Shown: positions 46,897-55,860 of the stretch, piece after piece
Position numbering within the stretch: position 1 is the first letter of the stretch
How the letters are laid out: every line of letters starts with the position of its first letter
Assembly: GCF_007362955.1 (NCBI RefSeq)
Contig: NZ_CP041696.1
Coordinates: 3,224,001 to 3,288,000 of the forward strand
Source of the DNA: Lysinibacillus fusiformis
GTDB lineage: Bacteria > Bacillota > Bacilli > Bacillales_A > Planococcaceae
DNA length: 64,000 nucleotides
Direction: 5' to 3'
Notes under the pieces: generated by a model
Told to the model about the DNA's origin: nothing
The model's database searches: none
The model's input: the letters and a program-made list of their open reading frames with translations, nothing else
Translations under genes and position numbers: made by a program

Positions 46897-47952
46897 ATGC
46901 ATTTATTACAACAAACAATTCAAAACATTCAAGGTGCTGACAACAAGATGATGGAGCAAGCGAGGGAACGAATAGACGCCCTTAGTAAGCCCCCTGGAAG
47001 TTTAGGTAAACTTGAGTCTCTAGCCGTGCAGCTATCTGGTATTACGGGACAATTATTTCCAAAAATAGATAATAAAGCCGTTATTGTCTGTGCGGCAGAT
47101 CACGGTGTTTGTGATGAAGGGGTGACATCAAACCCACAAAATGTGACCGTCTTTCAAACATTAAATTTTCCAAAAGGGTTAACAGGAGTTTGTGCTATCG
47201 CAAAAATTACAAATGCAAAAATTGTAACGGTAGACGTTGGTGTAAAAGAGGATATTCCGTTTGATGCAGGTGTCATCCTAAAAAAAATTAAATATGGCAC
47301 GGATAATATGGCAAAAGGTCCTGCCATGTCAAGGGAAGAAGCTATTCAATCAATTGAAGTAGGCATTGAAGTAGCGACAGGAGAAATAAAAAATGGAGCC
47401 AATGTACTCGGGACAGGTGAAATGGGGATTGGCAATACAACGCCAAGTGCTGCGATATTATCGGTTCTTCATGCGTGTAATCCGCTTGAAGTGACAGGGT
47501 TTGGTGCAGGTGTTGGACCTGGGGGAATTGAACATAAAGTAGAGGTCATTCAAAAAGCCATTACCTTAAACAAACCAAATCGCCATGATGCGATTGATAT
47601 TCTTGCAAAAGTTGGTGGTTTAGAAATAGGCGCTATGGCGGGTGTCGTACTTGCTGCCGCTGCTCATCGCAAACCAGTGGTCATTGATGGTTTTATTTCT
47701 ACCATTGCTGCACTTATTGCATACGAACTCGAACCAAAAGTTAAAGACTATATCATTCCTTCTCATACCTCTGAAGAACCGGGTGCTAAAATTGCCGCCG
47801 AATTGCTCGGAGTTGAACCGATGTTGCATATGAATATGCGATTGGGAGAAGGCTCTGGTGCAGCTTTAGCCTTTCCTATTTTGGATGCAGCCTGCTCCAT
47901 GATGCAAAACATGGCTACATTAGAAGAATCGATGATGCTGTTGGAAAAGTAA
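46897..47952 (+). CDS. cobT: Nicotinate-nucleotide--dimethylbenzimidazole phosphoribosyltransferase
   Basis: CobT makes alpha-ribazole phosphate from dimethylbenzimidazole and nicotinate mononucleotide for the lower ligand of cobalamin. The 351-residue product has RIDALSKPPGSLGKLE, AADHGVCDEGVTSNPQNVT and LGTGEMGIGNTTPSAA, and ends with the catalytic-glutamate region LGEGSGAALAFPI. ATG 46897 follows AAAGGAGAAA; the longer frame begins inside the terminator of the riboswitch. It is a lone gene here, so it probably serves salvage or remodelling of corrinoids. Confidence 0.96.
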   Translation: MHLLQQTIQNIQGADNKMMEQARERIDALSKPPGSLGKLESLAVQLSGITGQLFPKIDNKAVIVCAADHGVCDEGVTSNPQNVTVFQTLNFPKGLTGVCAIAKITNAKIVTVDVGVKEDIPFDAGVILKKIKYGTDNMAKGPAMSREEAIQSIEVGIEVATGEIKNGANVLGTGEMGIGNTTPSAAILSVLHACNPLEVTGFGAGVGPGGIEHKVEVIQKAITLNKPNRHDAIDILAKVGGLEIGAMAGVVLAAAAHRKPVVIDGFISTIAALIAYELEPKVKDYIIPSHTSEEPGAKIAAELLGVEPMLHMNMRLGEGSGAALAFPILDAACSMMQNMATLEESMMLLEK

Positions 47953-48094
47953 CCAGACCTTATGAATTTTCGATTAAAGAAAACAATTAGTTCTTATCAA
48001 AGTAGTTACTGTATTCTTAATAAGTACAGACTTTCTTAGAATACATGATGAAAGTAAACGATGTAGCACTTTATTTTTTAAAGAAATATGGGGA

Positions 48095-48132
48095 AACAAG
48101 CCCAAGTAACAGAATAGATATTTGGGCTTGTT
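48095..48132. terminator. Hairpin between convergent cobT and TRIC-family gene
   Basis: AACAAGCCCAA (48095-48105) pairs with TTGGGCTTGTT (48122-48132). T runs are short on both strands, so it may end transcription from either side only weakly. Confidence 0.5.
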
Positions 48133-48158
48133 GGTATTGAGCAATGAAAGTAATTTGG

Positions 48159-48764
48159 CTAAGCTCGATTCAACTTCCGCAAAGGTAAACGCCATTTCTT
48201 CATATAAGAAAGAATGCGTAATGCCGTTATGACACCGAATAATACATATAAAAAGATATCTCCTGAATATAGTTCTAGCCCTACGATAAGCCCCGCTATT
48301 GCCGCCCATACCCCGTAGATCTCATCGCGGAGTACGAGTGGTTTGCGTCTAGCTAAAACATCACGAACAATCCCACCACCTGAACCTGTTAAGACTGCGG
48401 CCACAATGACTGCACTAATTGGCATGTCGAGTTTGACAGCATATAGCGCGCCTTGAATGGCAAATGCCGATAAACCAATGGCATCCGTGAAACTGCCCCA
48501 GCGATGCCAATGCTGGATAAGATGATGTGGAAATATAAAAAATATCGTAATCGCCGCTATGGCAATTTGAAACATCATATCCTGCCCCCACAGTGTTGTC
48601 ACGGGCAACCCAATCAGTAAATTTCGAATGGCACCACCACCAAATGCAGTTACAATGCCAAGTATATATACACCGAATAAATCGTATTCTTCCTCCATCG
48701 CAATTATTGCCCCGGAAATGGCGAAGGCAATTGTCCCAATGATGCTAAATACTTCCCAAGCCAC
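48159..48764 (-). CDS. Trimeric intracellular cation channel (TRIC/UPF0126) family protein
   Basis: This roughly 201-residue membrane protein is made of two similar three-helix halves plus a last helix. Each half has the diagnostic glycine motif followed by Arg and Asn/Asp (AFGGGAIRNLLIG and GSGGGIVRDVL). Bacterial members form homotrimeric K+/Na+-permeable channels. GTG 48764 (MAWEVFSIIG) is preferred over GTG 48773 because AAGGGG is then eight bases upstream. Confidence 0.88.
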   Translation of the reverse strand: MAWEVFSIIGTIAFAISGAIIAMEEEYDLFGVYILGIVTAFGGGAIRNLLIGLPVTTLWGQDMMFQIAIAAITIFFIFPHHLIQHWHRWGSFTDAIGLSAFAIQGALYAVKLDMPISAVIVAAVLTGSGGGIVRDVLARRKPLVLRDEIYGVWAAIAGLIVGLELYSGDIFLYVLFGVITALRILSYMKKWRLPLRKLNRA

Positions 48765-48913
48765 AACTTTCACCCCTTATGCGAGAATAATTTGTAATAA
48801 GTCCGCCCCTTAGCTTAGCGCATCTCGTAAATAGAAACAATAGCAAGTTTTGCAGGCTTGTGCACAAATTGATAAGATAAGACAGGAACATATGTGAAAC
48901 GGAGACGAAAACA

Positions 48914-50164
48914 ATGACTTTTACAAGTAATTTAACAGAACAAACGCTAGCTTTCGCGGCTAAAATAGAAGAGAAGGTACGTCCTTATCATGCAAAAGTA
49001 GAGGACATGGCGTTTTACAATCAACAAAAGGTGCTTGCGGCATTCAGAAAGCATCAGGTAAGTGATTATCATCTGCACCCTTCCAATGGCTATGGATATG
49101 ATGATGAAGGTCGTGACAATCTTGAACGTGTCTATGCAGAGGTATTTGGAGCCGAAGCAGCTATAGTGCGTCCACAAATTATTTCGGGTACGCATGCCAT
49201 CACGCTTAGTTTATTCGGTGTGTTACGTCCTGGTGATGAGTTGCTTTATATTTCGGGTCAACCATATGATACATTGCAATCGATTGTTGATGGGGGAGAC
49301 AAGGATACTGGCTCGCTGAAAGATTATAAAATAGACTATCATCATGTGGATTTAATCGACAACCAAACGATTGATTGGGAAGGTGTGGCAGCAGCCATTA
49401 CACCGAACACAAAAATGATTGCAATTCAGCGTTCCAAGGGCTATGCCACACGACCATCATTTACGATTGCACAAATTGCAGAAATGTGTGCAAAGGTCCG
49501 TCAACTTGCACCAGATACAGTTATATTTGTGGATAATTGCTATGGTGAATTTGTCGAGGCACACGAGCCGACTGAGGTCGGTGCTGATCTAATGGCTGGC
49601 TCGCTTATTAAAAATCCAGGTGGTGGCTTAGCCAAAATCGGTGGTTATATTGCCGGCCGTGCCGATTTAGTAGAAAAATGCGCCTATCGTATGACGTCAC
49701 CAGGTATTGGTGCTGAAGCAGGTGCCACATTAAATACATTAGGTGATTTCTATCAAGGCTTTTTCCTTGCTCCCCACGTAGTTTCACAAGCGTTAAAAGG
49801 TGCCATTTTCACAGCAGGGATGTTGGCGGAAGCAGGGATGACGACATCCCCTAGTTATGATGCTGTGCGAACAGATTTAATTCAATCGGTATCATTCCAA
49901 ACGGCGGAACAGATGATTGCTTTTTGTCGAGAAATTCAAGCGAATTCTCCGATTAATGCGCATTATGCCCCAGAACCAGCGTATATGCCTGGGTATGAGG
50001 ATGATGTTATTATGGCGGCAGGAACATTTATTCAAGGTTCGAGTATTGAGCTAACAGCGGATGGTCCGATTCGTCCACCTTATACAGCGTTCATTCAAGG
50101 TGGATTAACGTACGAGCACGTGAAATTTGCCATTTGTAGCGCAGTGCAATCCATCTCAAAATAG
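48914..50164 (+). CDS. ynbB: YnbB-type PLP-dependent enzyme (methionine gamma-lyase/aluminium-resistance family)
   Basis: This 416-residue fold-type I PLP enzyme has cofactor-binding features including RPQIISGTHAITL, FVDNCYGEFVE (aspartate) and the lysine in GSLIKNPGGGLAKIGGYIAG. It lies directly before glnR as in Bacillus. The physiological reaction is not established for this family in Bacillus; a carbon-sulfur lyase is the family-level expectation. ATG 48914 has GGAG upstream. Confidence 0.92.
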   Translation: MTFTSNLTEQTLAFAAKIEEKVRPYHAKVEDMAFYNQQKVLAAFRKHQVSDYHLHPSNGYGYDDEGRDNLERVYAEVFGAEAAIVRPQIISGTHAITLSLFGVLRPGDELLYISGQPYDTLQSIVDGGDKDTGSLKDYKIDYHHVDLIDNQTIDWEGVAAAITPNTKMIAIQRSKGYATRPSFTIAQIAEMCAKVRQLAPDTVIFVDNCYGEFVEAHEPTEVGADLMAGSLIKNPGGGLAKIGGYIAGRADLVEKCAYRMTSPGIGAEAGATLNTLGDFYQGFFLAPHVVSQALKGAIFTAGMLAEAGMTTSPSYDAVRTDLIQSVSFQTAEQMIAFCREIQANSPINAHYAPEPAYMPGYEDDVIMAAGTFIQGSSIELTADGPIRPPYTAFIQGGLTYEHVKFAICSAVQSISK

Positions 50165-50244
50165 GGAAACAATAGATAATCCTAGCACTTTTTCCTAAGG
50201 TTTTTTACAATTTTTCATCACTTTAAAAAAAATCTGAAAATCGA

Positions 50245-50261
50245 TGTTAGGAAACCTTACA
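50245..50261 (+). promoter_or_regulatory. GlnR/TnrA operator upstream of glnR
   Basis: TGTTAGGAAACCTTACA fits TGTNA-N7-TNACA exactly. A weaker half-like site with TTTTTTACA lies about 45 bp upstream, recalling the two-operator arrangement of Bacillus glnRA. The operator ends seven bases before the -35 element, so bound GlnR would repress under nitrogen excess. Confidence 0.92.
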
Positions 50262-50267
50262 TCTTTA

Positions 50268-50296
50268 TTGACAGTGAAAAATTTTCGTTATATGAT
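50268..50296 (+). promoter_or_regulatory. glnRA sigma-A promoter
   Basis: Perfect TTGACA (50268-50273), a 17-bp spacer and TATGAT (50291-50296) lie 24 bp upstream of the glnR start. Confidence 0.9.
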
Positions 50297-50320
50297 TAGC
50301 GGGTATTGGAGGGGACTTAA

Positions 50321-50695
50321 ATGAGTCGTGAAATTAGACGAACTATGCCGTTATTATCCATGAGTATCGTGATGCAATTGACCGAGCTTTCGGCACGCCA
50401 AATTCGTTATTATGAAGAACACCATTTAATTGAGCCGCACCGAACAGAAGGCAATCGTCGTATGTTTTCATTAAATGATGTCGACACACTGCTAGAAGTA
50501 AAGGATTACTTGGAGCAGGGCATGAATATGGCGAAGATAAAAAAAATATTCGCTAAAAAGCTTGATCCTGTTGCAGCAGAAGAACCTGATTTAAGCGACA
50601 AAGAATTGCGTCGTATTATGCGCGAAGAAATGCGTCAAGCACAGCGCATGCAAAAATCATCCATCAGACGTGGGGATTTATCTCGATTCTATTAA
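50321..50695 (+). CDS. glnR: Glutamine synthetase repressor GlnR
   Basis: This 124-residue MerR-family repressor of nitrogen assimilation has a winged-helix domain with SARQIRYYEEHHLIEPHRTEGNRRMFS. Its C-terminal tail (ending QKSSIRRGDLSRFY) is recognised by feedback-inhibited glutamine synthetase in Bacillus. The glnA gene follows in the same operon. It starts at ATG 50321 behind GGAGGGG. Confidence 0.96.
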   Translation: MSREIRRTMPLLSMSIVMQLTELSARQIRYYEEHHLIEPHRTEGNRRMFSLNDVDTLLEVKDYLEQGMNMAKIKKIFAKKLDPVAAEEPDLSDKELRRIMREEMRQAQRMQKSSIRRGDLSRFY

Positions 50696-50795
50696 AATTG
50701 AGCAATCGTACGCTTTTTAAGCGGACCGTTTATTGTTTCATTAATAGGGTAGGGTAATAATATAAGCTAGACAATTTATAGGAGTGTGGAAAACT

Positions 50796-52130
50796 GTGGG
50801 TAAATACACAAAAGAGGACATTAAGCGTCTAATCGAAGAAAAAAATGTAAGCTTTATTCGTTTACAATTTACGGATATTCTTGGCACAATCAAAAACGTT
50901 GAAATTCCTGTAAGCCAACTAGACAAAGCACTAGATAACAAAATGATGTTCGATGGCTCATCAATTGAAGGCTTCGTACGTATCGAAGAATCAGATATGT
51001 ACTTATTTCCTGATTTAGATTCTTTCGTAGTGTTCCCTTGGACTTCTGAAAAAGGGAAAGTAGCACGTTTCATCTGTGACGTATACACTGCAAAAGGCGA
51101 ACCATTTGCTGGTGACCCACGTAACAACTTAAAACGAATCCTAAAAAAAATGGAAGACTTAGGCTTCACAAGCTTCAACTTAGGACCTGAGCCAGAATTC
51201 TTCTTATTCAAATTAGATGCAAAAGGTGAACCAACATTAGAAGTTAATGATCACGGTGGTTACTTCGACTTAGCACCAACTGATTTAGGAGAAAATTGCC
51301 GTCGTGACATCGTATTAGAACTGGAAGAAATGGGCTTTGAAATCGAAGCGTCTCACCATGAGGTGGCGCCTGGACAACACGAAATTGACTTCAAATATGC
51401 TAATGCAATCACTGCTTGTGACAACATCCAAACATTCAAATTAGTTGTGAAAACAATTGCACGCAAACATGGCTTACATGCTACATTCATGCCAAAACCA
51501 TTATTCGGTGAAGCGGGCTCTGGTATGCATTTCAACGTATCTTTATTTAAAGGTAAAGAAAATGCATTCTTCGATGAATCAACAGAGCTAGGTCTTTCTG
51601 AAACAGCTATGCAATTCATGGCAGGCGTTCTTGCGCATGTTCAAGGTTTCACAGCAGTAACAAACCCAACAGTTAACTCTTATAAACGACTTGTACCTGG
51701 TTATGAAGCGCCATGTTACGTAGCATGGTCAGCGCAAAACCGTTCACCACTTATCCGTATTCCATCTGCACGCGGACTTTCAACTCGTGTAGAAGTACGC
51801 TCAGTGGACCCAGCAGCAAACCCATATTTAGCAATGGCTGTTATTTTGGAAGCGGGCCTTGAAGGGATTCGCCAACAATTAACACCACCAGCTGCTATCA
51901 ACCGTAACATCTATGTAATGAGTGAAGAAGAACGTAAGGCAAATGGTATTGAAAATTTACCACCAGCACTTGATGACGCTTTAACATTACTTGCTAAAGA
52001 CAAAATTGCTCAAGAAGCGCTAGGTGAACATATCTATGCAAACTTCAAAGAAGCTAAAGAAATCGAGTTCGACATGTACCGCACAACCGTACACCAATGG
52101 GAACGCGATCAATATTTAAAAATGTACTAA
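50796..52130 (+). CDS. glnA: Glutamine synthetase, type I-alpha
   Basis: This 444-residue ammonia-assimilating enzyme has [56 protein letters not shown] and RIP-type active-site segments. It lacks the adenylylation loop and insert of the I-beta form, fitting control by GlnR and feedback inhibition. GTG 50796 ([16 protein letters not shown]) is preferred to GTG 50784 because TAGGAG lies at correct distance. Its last 50 or so bases plus terminator recur at 55140 and, more degraded, at about 60660. Confidence 0.97.
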   Translation: MGKYTKEDIKRLIEEKNVSFIRLQFTDILGTIKNVEIPVSQLDKALDNKMMFDGSSIEGFVRIEESDMYLFPDLDSFVVFPWTSEKGKVARFICDVYTAKGEPFAGDPRNNLKRILKKMEDLGFTSFNLGPEPEFFLFKLDAKGEPTLEVNDHGGYFDLAPTDLGENCRRDIVLELEEMGFEIEASHHEVAPGQHEIDFKYANAITACDNIQTFKLVVKTIARKHGLHATFMPKPLFGEAGSGMHFNVSLFKGKENAFFDESTELGLSETAMQFMAGVLAHVQGFTAVTNPTVNSYKRLVPGYEAPCYVAWSAQNRSPLIRIPSARGLSTRVEVRSVDPAANPYLAMAVILEAGLEGIRQQLTPPAAINRNIYVMSEEERKANGIENLPPALDDALTLLAKDKIAQEALGEHIYANFKEAKEIEFDMYRTTVHQWERDQYLKMY

Positions 52131-52168
52131 TCAAAAGCGTTGGGGCTCTAGGACTCCAACGCTTCTTT
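52078..52168 (+). repeat. glnA 3'-end repeat, copy 1 (genuine glnA end and terminator)
   Basis: This segment includes the last 16 codons of glnA, its stop and the terminator hairpin (AAGCGTTGG pairing with CCAACGCTT, then CTTTAT). It is repeated nearly base for base at 55140-55231 and as a decayed copy at about 60658-60757. That pattern fits attachment-site duplication by integrative elements. Confidence 0.85.
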
Positions 52169-52170
52169 AT

Positions 52171-54053
52171 GTGCGCCCAGCATGGGCGTAGTCTATAGGG
52201 TGCAAGTCCCGAACTGTGAAGGCAGAAGTAATAGTTAGCTTAACGCAAGGGTGTTCGCGGTGACGCGGAATCTGAAGGAAGCGAGCGGCAAACCTCCGGT
52301 CTGAGGAACACGAACTTCATAGAAGGCTATGTACGACTGGGTGAGTTTGCATAACAAAACGAAGCCCTTTCTGCCGAAGGTCATATGTAGTAAATGAAGC
52401 AGATAGATGGAGGGAAAGACTACGTTCTTACCTGGGGAGGTCTGGTTGGTACGCCAAGTACACTTGGTAACCTATACAGTGATGAATAGCTGAACAATCA
52501 GAAGTCAGCAGAAGCCGTAGTACCATTCTGACTCGAGAAGGATGGGAAGGGCTGAACAATTAAGAGAGAACAACATCTTGGCATTCAGTAAACTGCGAAG
52601 AACACAGATAACCGATAAGGCATGCTTGAAGGAGGAAATGGTGAATCCCATGGGGGACTTCAAGATGGTGGAGCAGAACTGGCATAAGAAGAACTGTTGT
52701 TCACGGAAAGAGGCGTAACCAATGTTAATGGAACGAATCCTGTCACGCGAAAATCTGCTCTCTGCCTTAAAACGGGTGGAGCGTAATAAAGGGAGCCACG
52801 GTGTCGACGAAATGCCCGTACAAAACCTACGAAAGCATATCCTACAACACTGTGAAACCATGAAAATGGAACTTCTTCAGGGAACTTATGAACCGCAGCC
52901 TGTCCGCAGAGTCGAAATCCCGAAACCTGCAGGTGGTGTGCGTTTATTAGGTATCCCTACCGTGACAGACCGTTTTATTCAACAAGCCATTGCCCAAGTG
53001 TTAACTTTTCTATATGACCCGACTTTTTCAGACCATAGTTACGGGTTTCGACCAAATCGAAGCGCTCATGGTGCGATAAGGGAAGCAAAAGGATATATAC
53101 GGGAAGGGAATCGCTGGGTAGTGGACATAGACTTGGAGAAATTCTTCGACAAGGTGAACCATGATAGGCTCATGGGTGTACTTGCGAAACGAATCGAAGA
53201 TAAGCATCTGCTTAAGTTAATCCGTAAATACTTGAAATCGGGCATCATGATAAATGGTATCGTGACAACTAGTGAAGAAGGTACTCCGCAAGGAGGTCCC
53301 CTAAGTCCACTGCTTTCCAACATCGTACTTGATGAACTGGACAAGGAATTGGAGGAAAGAGGTCATAAATTTGTAAGATACGCCGATGACTGCAATATCT
53401 ATGTGAAAACAAAGAAATCGGGCAATCGGGTCATGAACTCTGTTACTTGGTTTATTGAAGGGAAACTTAAGTTGAAAGTTAACCTGAATAAGTCACCAGT
53501 AGACCGTCCTTGGAAAAGGAAGTTTCTTGGATTCAGTTTCACTAATGGTATAGAACCAAAGGTTCGCATCGCCAAAGAAAGCGTGAAACGGATGAAGAAC
53601 AAAATTCGAGAGATAACCTCTAGGAAGAAACCTTATTCGATGGATTATCGTATCCAGGAACTCAATCAATACCTGATAGGGTGGTGCGGTTACTTCGCAT
53701 TGGCAGATACGCCAAGTGTTTTCAGGAACTTCGATTCGTGGATCAGAAGAAGACTTCGAATGTGTACGTGGAAGGATTGGAAGCTACCAAGAACCAAGGT
53801 GAGAAAACTCATAGGGGTAGGCGCCTCGAAAGGAAAGGCTTACGAATGGGGCAACTTACGTAAAAGTTACTGGAGAATATCCAAAAGCCCGATACTAGAC
53901 AGAACCCTCGGAAACTCCTATTGGAGTTCCCGAGGGCTCAAAAGTCTATTAGCTCGTTATGAAACTTTACGTTATCCTCTTAATTGAACCGCCGTATACC
54001 GAACGGTACGTACGGTGGTGTGAGAGGTCGGGAGTTAATCACTCCCTCCTACT
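52171..54053 (+). mobile_element. Group II intron (bacterial class C) inserted after the glnA terminator
   Basis: The 5' boundary GTGCGCCCAGCATGGGCG begins right after the terminator T tract and is followed by the conserved GGGTGCAAGTCCCG domain I start. The 52190-52720 stretch is intron RNA without another gene. Domain V (ACCGCCGTATACC..GAACGG..TACGTACGGTGGT) is at about 53988-54020, and domain VI (GGGAG..TTAATCA..CTCCC) at about 54030-54046. The 3' end is near CTAC at 54050-54053. Class C introns typically insert just downstream of intrinsic terminators, which is exactly the case here. Confidence 0.9.
52722..53987 (+). CDS. ltrA: Group II intron reverse transcriptase/maturase
   Basis: This 421-residue intron-encoded protein has reverse transcriptase motifs GIPTVTDRFIQQA, SYGFRPNRSAHGA, VVDIDLEKFFDKVNHD, TPQGGPLSPLLSNI and the catalytic YADDC. 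A group II maturase X domain follows (MDYRIQELNQYLIGWCGYF). It ends without an HNH endonuclease domain, as is usual for class C introns. It starts at ATG 52722 behind AAAGAGGCG; its stop lies at the start of domain V. It looks intact. Confidence 0.95.
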   Translation: MLMERILSRENLLSALKRVERNKGSHGVDEMPVQNLRKHILQHCETMKMELLQGTYEPQPVRRVEIPKPAGGVRLLGIPTVTDRFIQQAIAQVLTFLYDPTFSDHSYGFRPNRSAHGAIREAKGYIREGNRWVVDIDLEKFFDKVNHDRLMGVLAKRIEDKHLLKLIRKYLKSGIMINGIVTTSEEGTPQGGPLSPLLSNIVLDELDKELEERGHKFVRYADDCNIYVKTKKSGNRVMNSVTWFIEGKLKLKVNLNKSPVDRPWKRKFLGFSFTNGIEPKVRIAKESVKRMKNKIREITSRKKPYSMDYRIQELNQYLIGWCGYFALADTPSVFRNFDSWIRRRLRMCTWKDWKLPRTKVRKLIGVGASKGKAYEWGNLRKSYWRISKSPILDRTLGNSYWSSRGLKSLLARYETLRYPLN

Positions 54054-54121
54054 CGATTTTTTAAGCACACAAGCCGCATTTTATTTGCCCACAAATTGTA
54101 TACAAAATATATTTTTTATTT

Positions 54122-54336
54122 CTAACGCTCCATATATTCATCAAAACTGTCTATCGATTGTTTTGCAAAATTATGCGATATATGTGCATAAGCATTCATA
54201 GTGGTAACAATGGATTCATACCCTAAGCTTTCTGAAATCGACTTCATTTCCCATTCAGCTTCCATGAGCATTACAGTATGTGTATGGCGAGTAGAGTGGA
54301 TAGGTAACTGTATTGTGTCAGTCGTTTTACTGCAAA
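54122..54336 (-). pseudogene. Tyrosine recombinase/integrase, C-terminal remnant
   Basis: Read on the minus strand, the frame gives QLPIHSTRHTHTVMLMEAEWEMKS, then SESLGYESIVTTMNAYAHI, then SIDSFDEYMER and a stop. That is the end of a phage/ICE-type integrase: the HxxR box (HSTRHTH), the LGYESI helix and the nucleophile tyrosine in NAYAHI. Upstream the frame closes within about 70 codons, so only the catalytic tail is left. It lies next to the glnA 3'-end repeat, the usual position of an integrase gene beside its attachment site. Confidence 0.8.
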
Positions 54337-54339
54337 GTC

Positions 54340-54375
54340 ATATTCGACGTTAAACAACTGTTTAATGTCGAATAT
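54340..54375. repeat. Palindrome at the truncated end of the integrase remnant
   Basis: ATATTCGACGTTAAACA (54340-54356) and TGTTTAATGTCGAATAT (54359-54375) form a 17-bp inverted repeat with one mismatch and a 2-bp centre. It may be an operator, a hairpin, or a scar at the breakpoint. The 54376-54480 segment beyond shows nothing supportable. Confidence 0.55.
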
Positions 54376-54488
54376 TCAAGTTCATATTAAACGAAAACTA
54401 TGCAACTGATCTAATAGCTAATACGACAGGGCAGCTACAGCTGATTTGTTAGAAGTATCAGAAAGAAAATTGCGAAATAAAGGAAGGA

Positions 54489-54516
54489 AAAAACGAACAC
54501 CTTGAGATGTTCGTTA
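54489..54516 (-). terminator. Terminator of the carboxymuconolactone decarboxylase-family gene
   Basis: On the minus strand AACGAACA..TGTTCGTT forms an 8-bp stem followed by six T, nine bases after the gene's stop codon. Confidence 0.85.
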
Positions 54517-54524
54517 AAGAGTTA

Positions 54525-54968
54525 TTATTTTTCAGTTGCTGTATTCCCCATTGCAATAGAAATCCTATTCCAACTGTTGATTTGATTGATGATTAGAACA
54601 AGGTCAACATACTGATTCTCGTTATAGTATTCACGTACTCGCTTATATAGGTCATCTGGAACTCTTTTAGTAGGAATTAAAGTTATATGCTCAGATAATT
54701 CTAGAGCAACTTTCTCTTCAGGTGTATAAAAAGTACATTCATTCCAAGCATTTAAACAATAAATACGCTGTTCGGTTTCACCCATCTTACGAGCATCGGA
54801 TGTATGTAGGTCTATGCAGAAAGCACATCCATTAATTTGAGAAACTCTAATTTTGATAAGTTCCCTTGTTGCTCGATTAATTGTTGACTTCTTGGTGTAT
54901 TTCTCCATATCCATCATGATTTTCATACCATCAGGTGCAACATCATAGTAGGCAACTCTTTGACTCAT
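54525..54968 (-). CDS. Carboxymuconolactone decarboxylase (AhpD-like) family protein
   Basis: This 147-residue protein of the CMD family has the redox motif NGCAFCIDLHTSDA (CxxC followed by His three residues later) that in AhpD-like proteins acts as a peroxidase/thiol relay. The ELIKIRVSQING and QINSWNRISIA segments are also typical. It starts at ATG with a GGAG-like site (AAAAGGAGTC on the minus strand). It lies as cargo between two glnA 3'-end repeats, together with integrase remnants. Confidence 0.9.
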   Translation of the reverse strand: MSQRVAYYDVAPDGMKIMMDMEKYTKKSTINRATRELIKIRVSQINGCAFCIDLHTSDARKMGETEQRIYCLNAWNECTFYTPEEKVALELSEHITLIPTKRVPDDLYKRVREYYNENQYVDLVLIINQINSWNRISIAMGNTATEK

Positions 54969-55139
54969 AAGGCAAGACTCCTTTTGTTTTAAGTTAAGTT
55001 AATTATAACTATATACGAACATTTGTGCCAGTTTTAACTTTGGAATATTTGAATTAAATAGAATTTCAAGAAGGAAATGTGTAGAATTTTCCTGTTCACT
55101 GAACAATACAAGGATGAATCGAAAGAAAGTATGCAGAAA

Positions 55140-55231
55140 ACCGTACAACCGTACACCAATGGGAACGCGATCAATATTTAAAAATGTATTAATCAAAAGC
55201 GTTGGGGCTCAAGGGCTCCAACGTTTTTCTT
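55140..55231 (+). repeat. glnA 3'-end repeat, copy 2
   Basis: This segment repeats the last codons of glnA ([15 protein letters not shown] and stop) and the terminator (AAAAGCGTTGGGGCTC..CTCCAACG then T-rich) with only a few changes relative to 52078-52168. It is detached from any upstream glnA sequence. It is probably an attR/attL-like junction of an integrated element. Confidence 0.88.
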
Positions 55232-55284
55232 TTTTTCTGCCCATAAATTTATCCGCAAAATATAGATTTTACTTCTTGCACATA

Positions 55285-55316
55285 TTAACGGTCTATCGAT
55301 TGCTTTGCAATGTTAT
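55285..55316 (-). pseudogene. Second integrase 3'-end scrap
   Basis: On the minus strand YNIAKQSIDR plus stop matches the HNFAKQSID segment of the larger integrase remnant at 54122-54336. It stands at the same distance and orientation from glnA repeat copy 2. Only about ten codons remain. The 55317-55500 stretch has AT-rich DNA and the ribosome-binding site of the next frame. Confidence 0.55.
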
Positions 55317-55515
55317 AAGAAAAGACCCCTTGTAGCTTTGAAAAAAAGATTGATAGTTTGTAATAAAGTTTGATAAAAATCACCTCTTTAATTTTATTTT
55401 TGTTGGATATTTATGTTAAAATGGATGTTTACCTTGTGAGGATTTGTACTTAAACTAATTGAATAAGGGATATTGAGTAAAATATAGATTTTATAGTAGA
55501 AAGAGGAGGATTATT

Positions 55516-55749
55516 TTGAATAGAAATACAAGTTTAATTTTAGGTTCTGTGTTCATATTAACAAGCGGTATAATTTTTACAATAGAACGGTTAACTGCAT
55601 ATGTTTATTGGTTTGCTCAAACGAATACGGGTTCATATCCAACTGAACCAGAAATCCCTTCATTCTATAATTCAGATAATTTATTTACATTATCTTTTTA
55701 GTAATGGGAATTGTATTTTTATGCTTTGGTATCAAAAAAGAAGATTGAT
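55516..55749 (+). pseudogene. Small two-helix membrane protein, frameshifted
   Basis: The frame starts at TTG 55516 (behind GAGGAGGA) and has a membrane helix (LILGSVFILTSGIIFTIE). It stops at 55699-55701 in a T5 run. With one extra T the frame continues into LVMGIVFLCFGIKKED, a second membrane helix with a charged end, for a total of about 78 residues. I do not recognise the family. The break could be decay, sequencing error or a slippery tract. Confidence 0.55.
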
Positions 55750-55860
55750 GATTGCTCTAACAGGTGCCTTATGTAAAAACGTTGAGCTGCTTAGACGGTT
55801 CTTTTTTTCTTATTGTGCTAACGCAACAGTTTACTTTAATAAAGGGAGACGAAAAATAAA

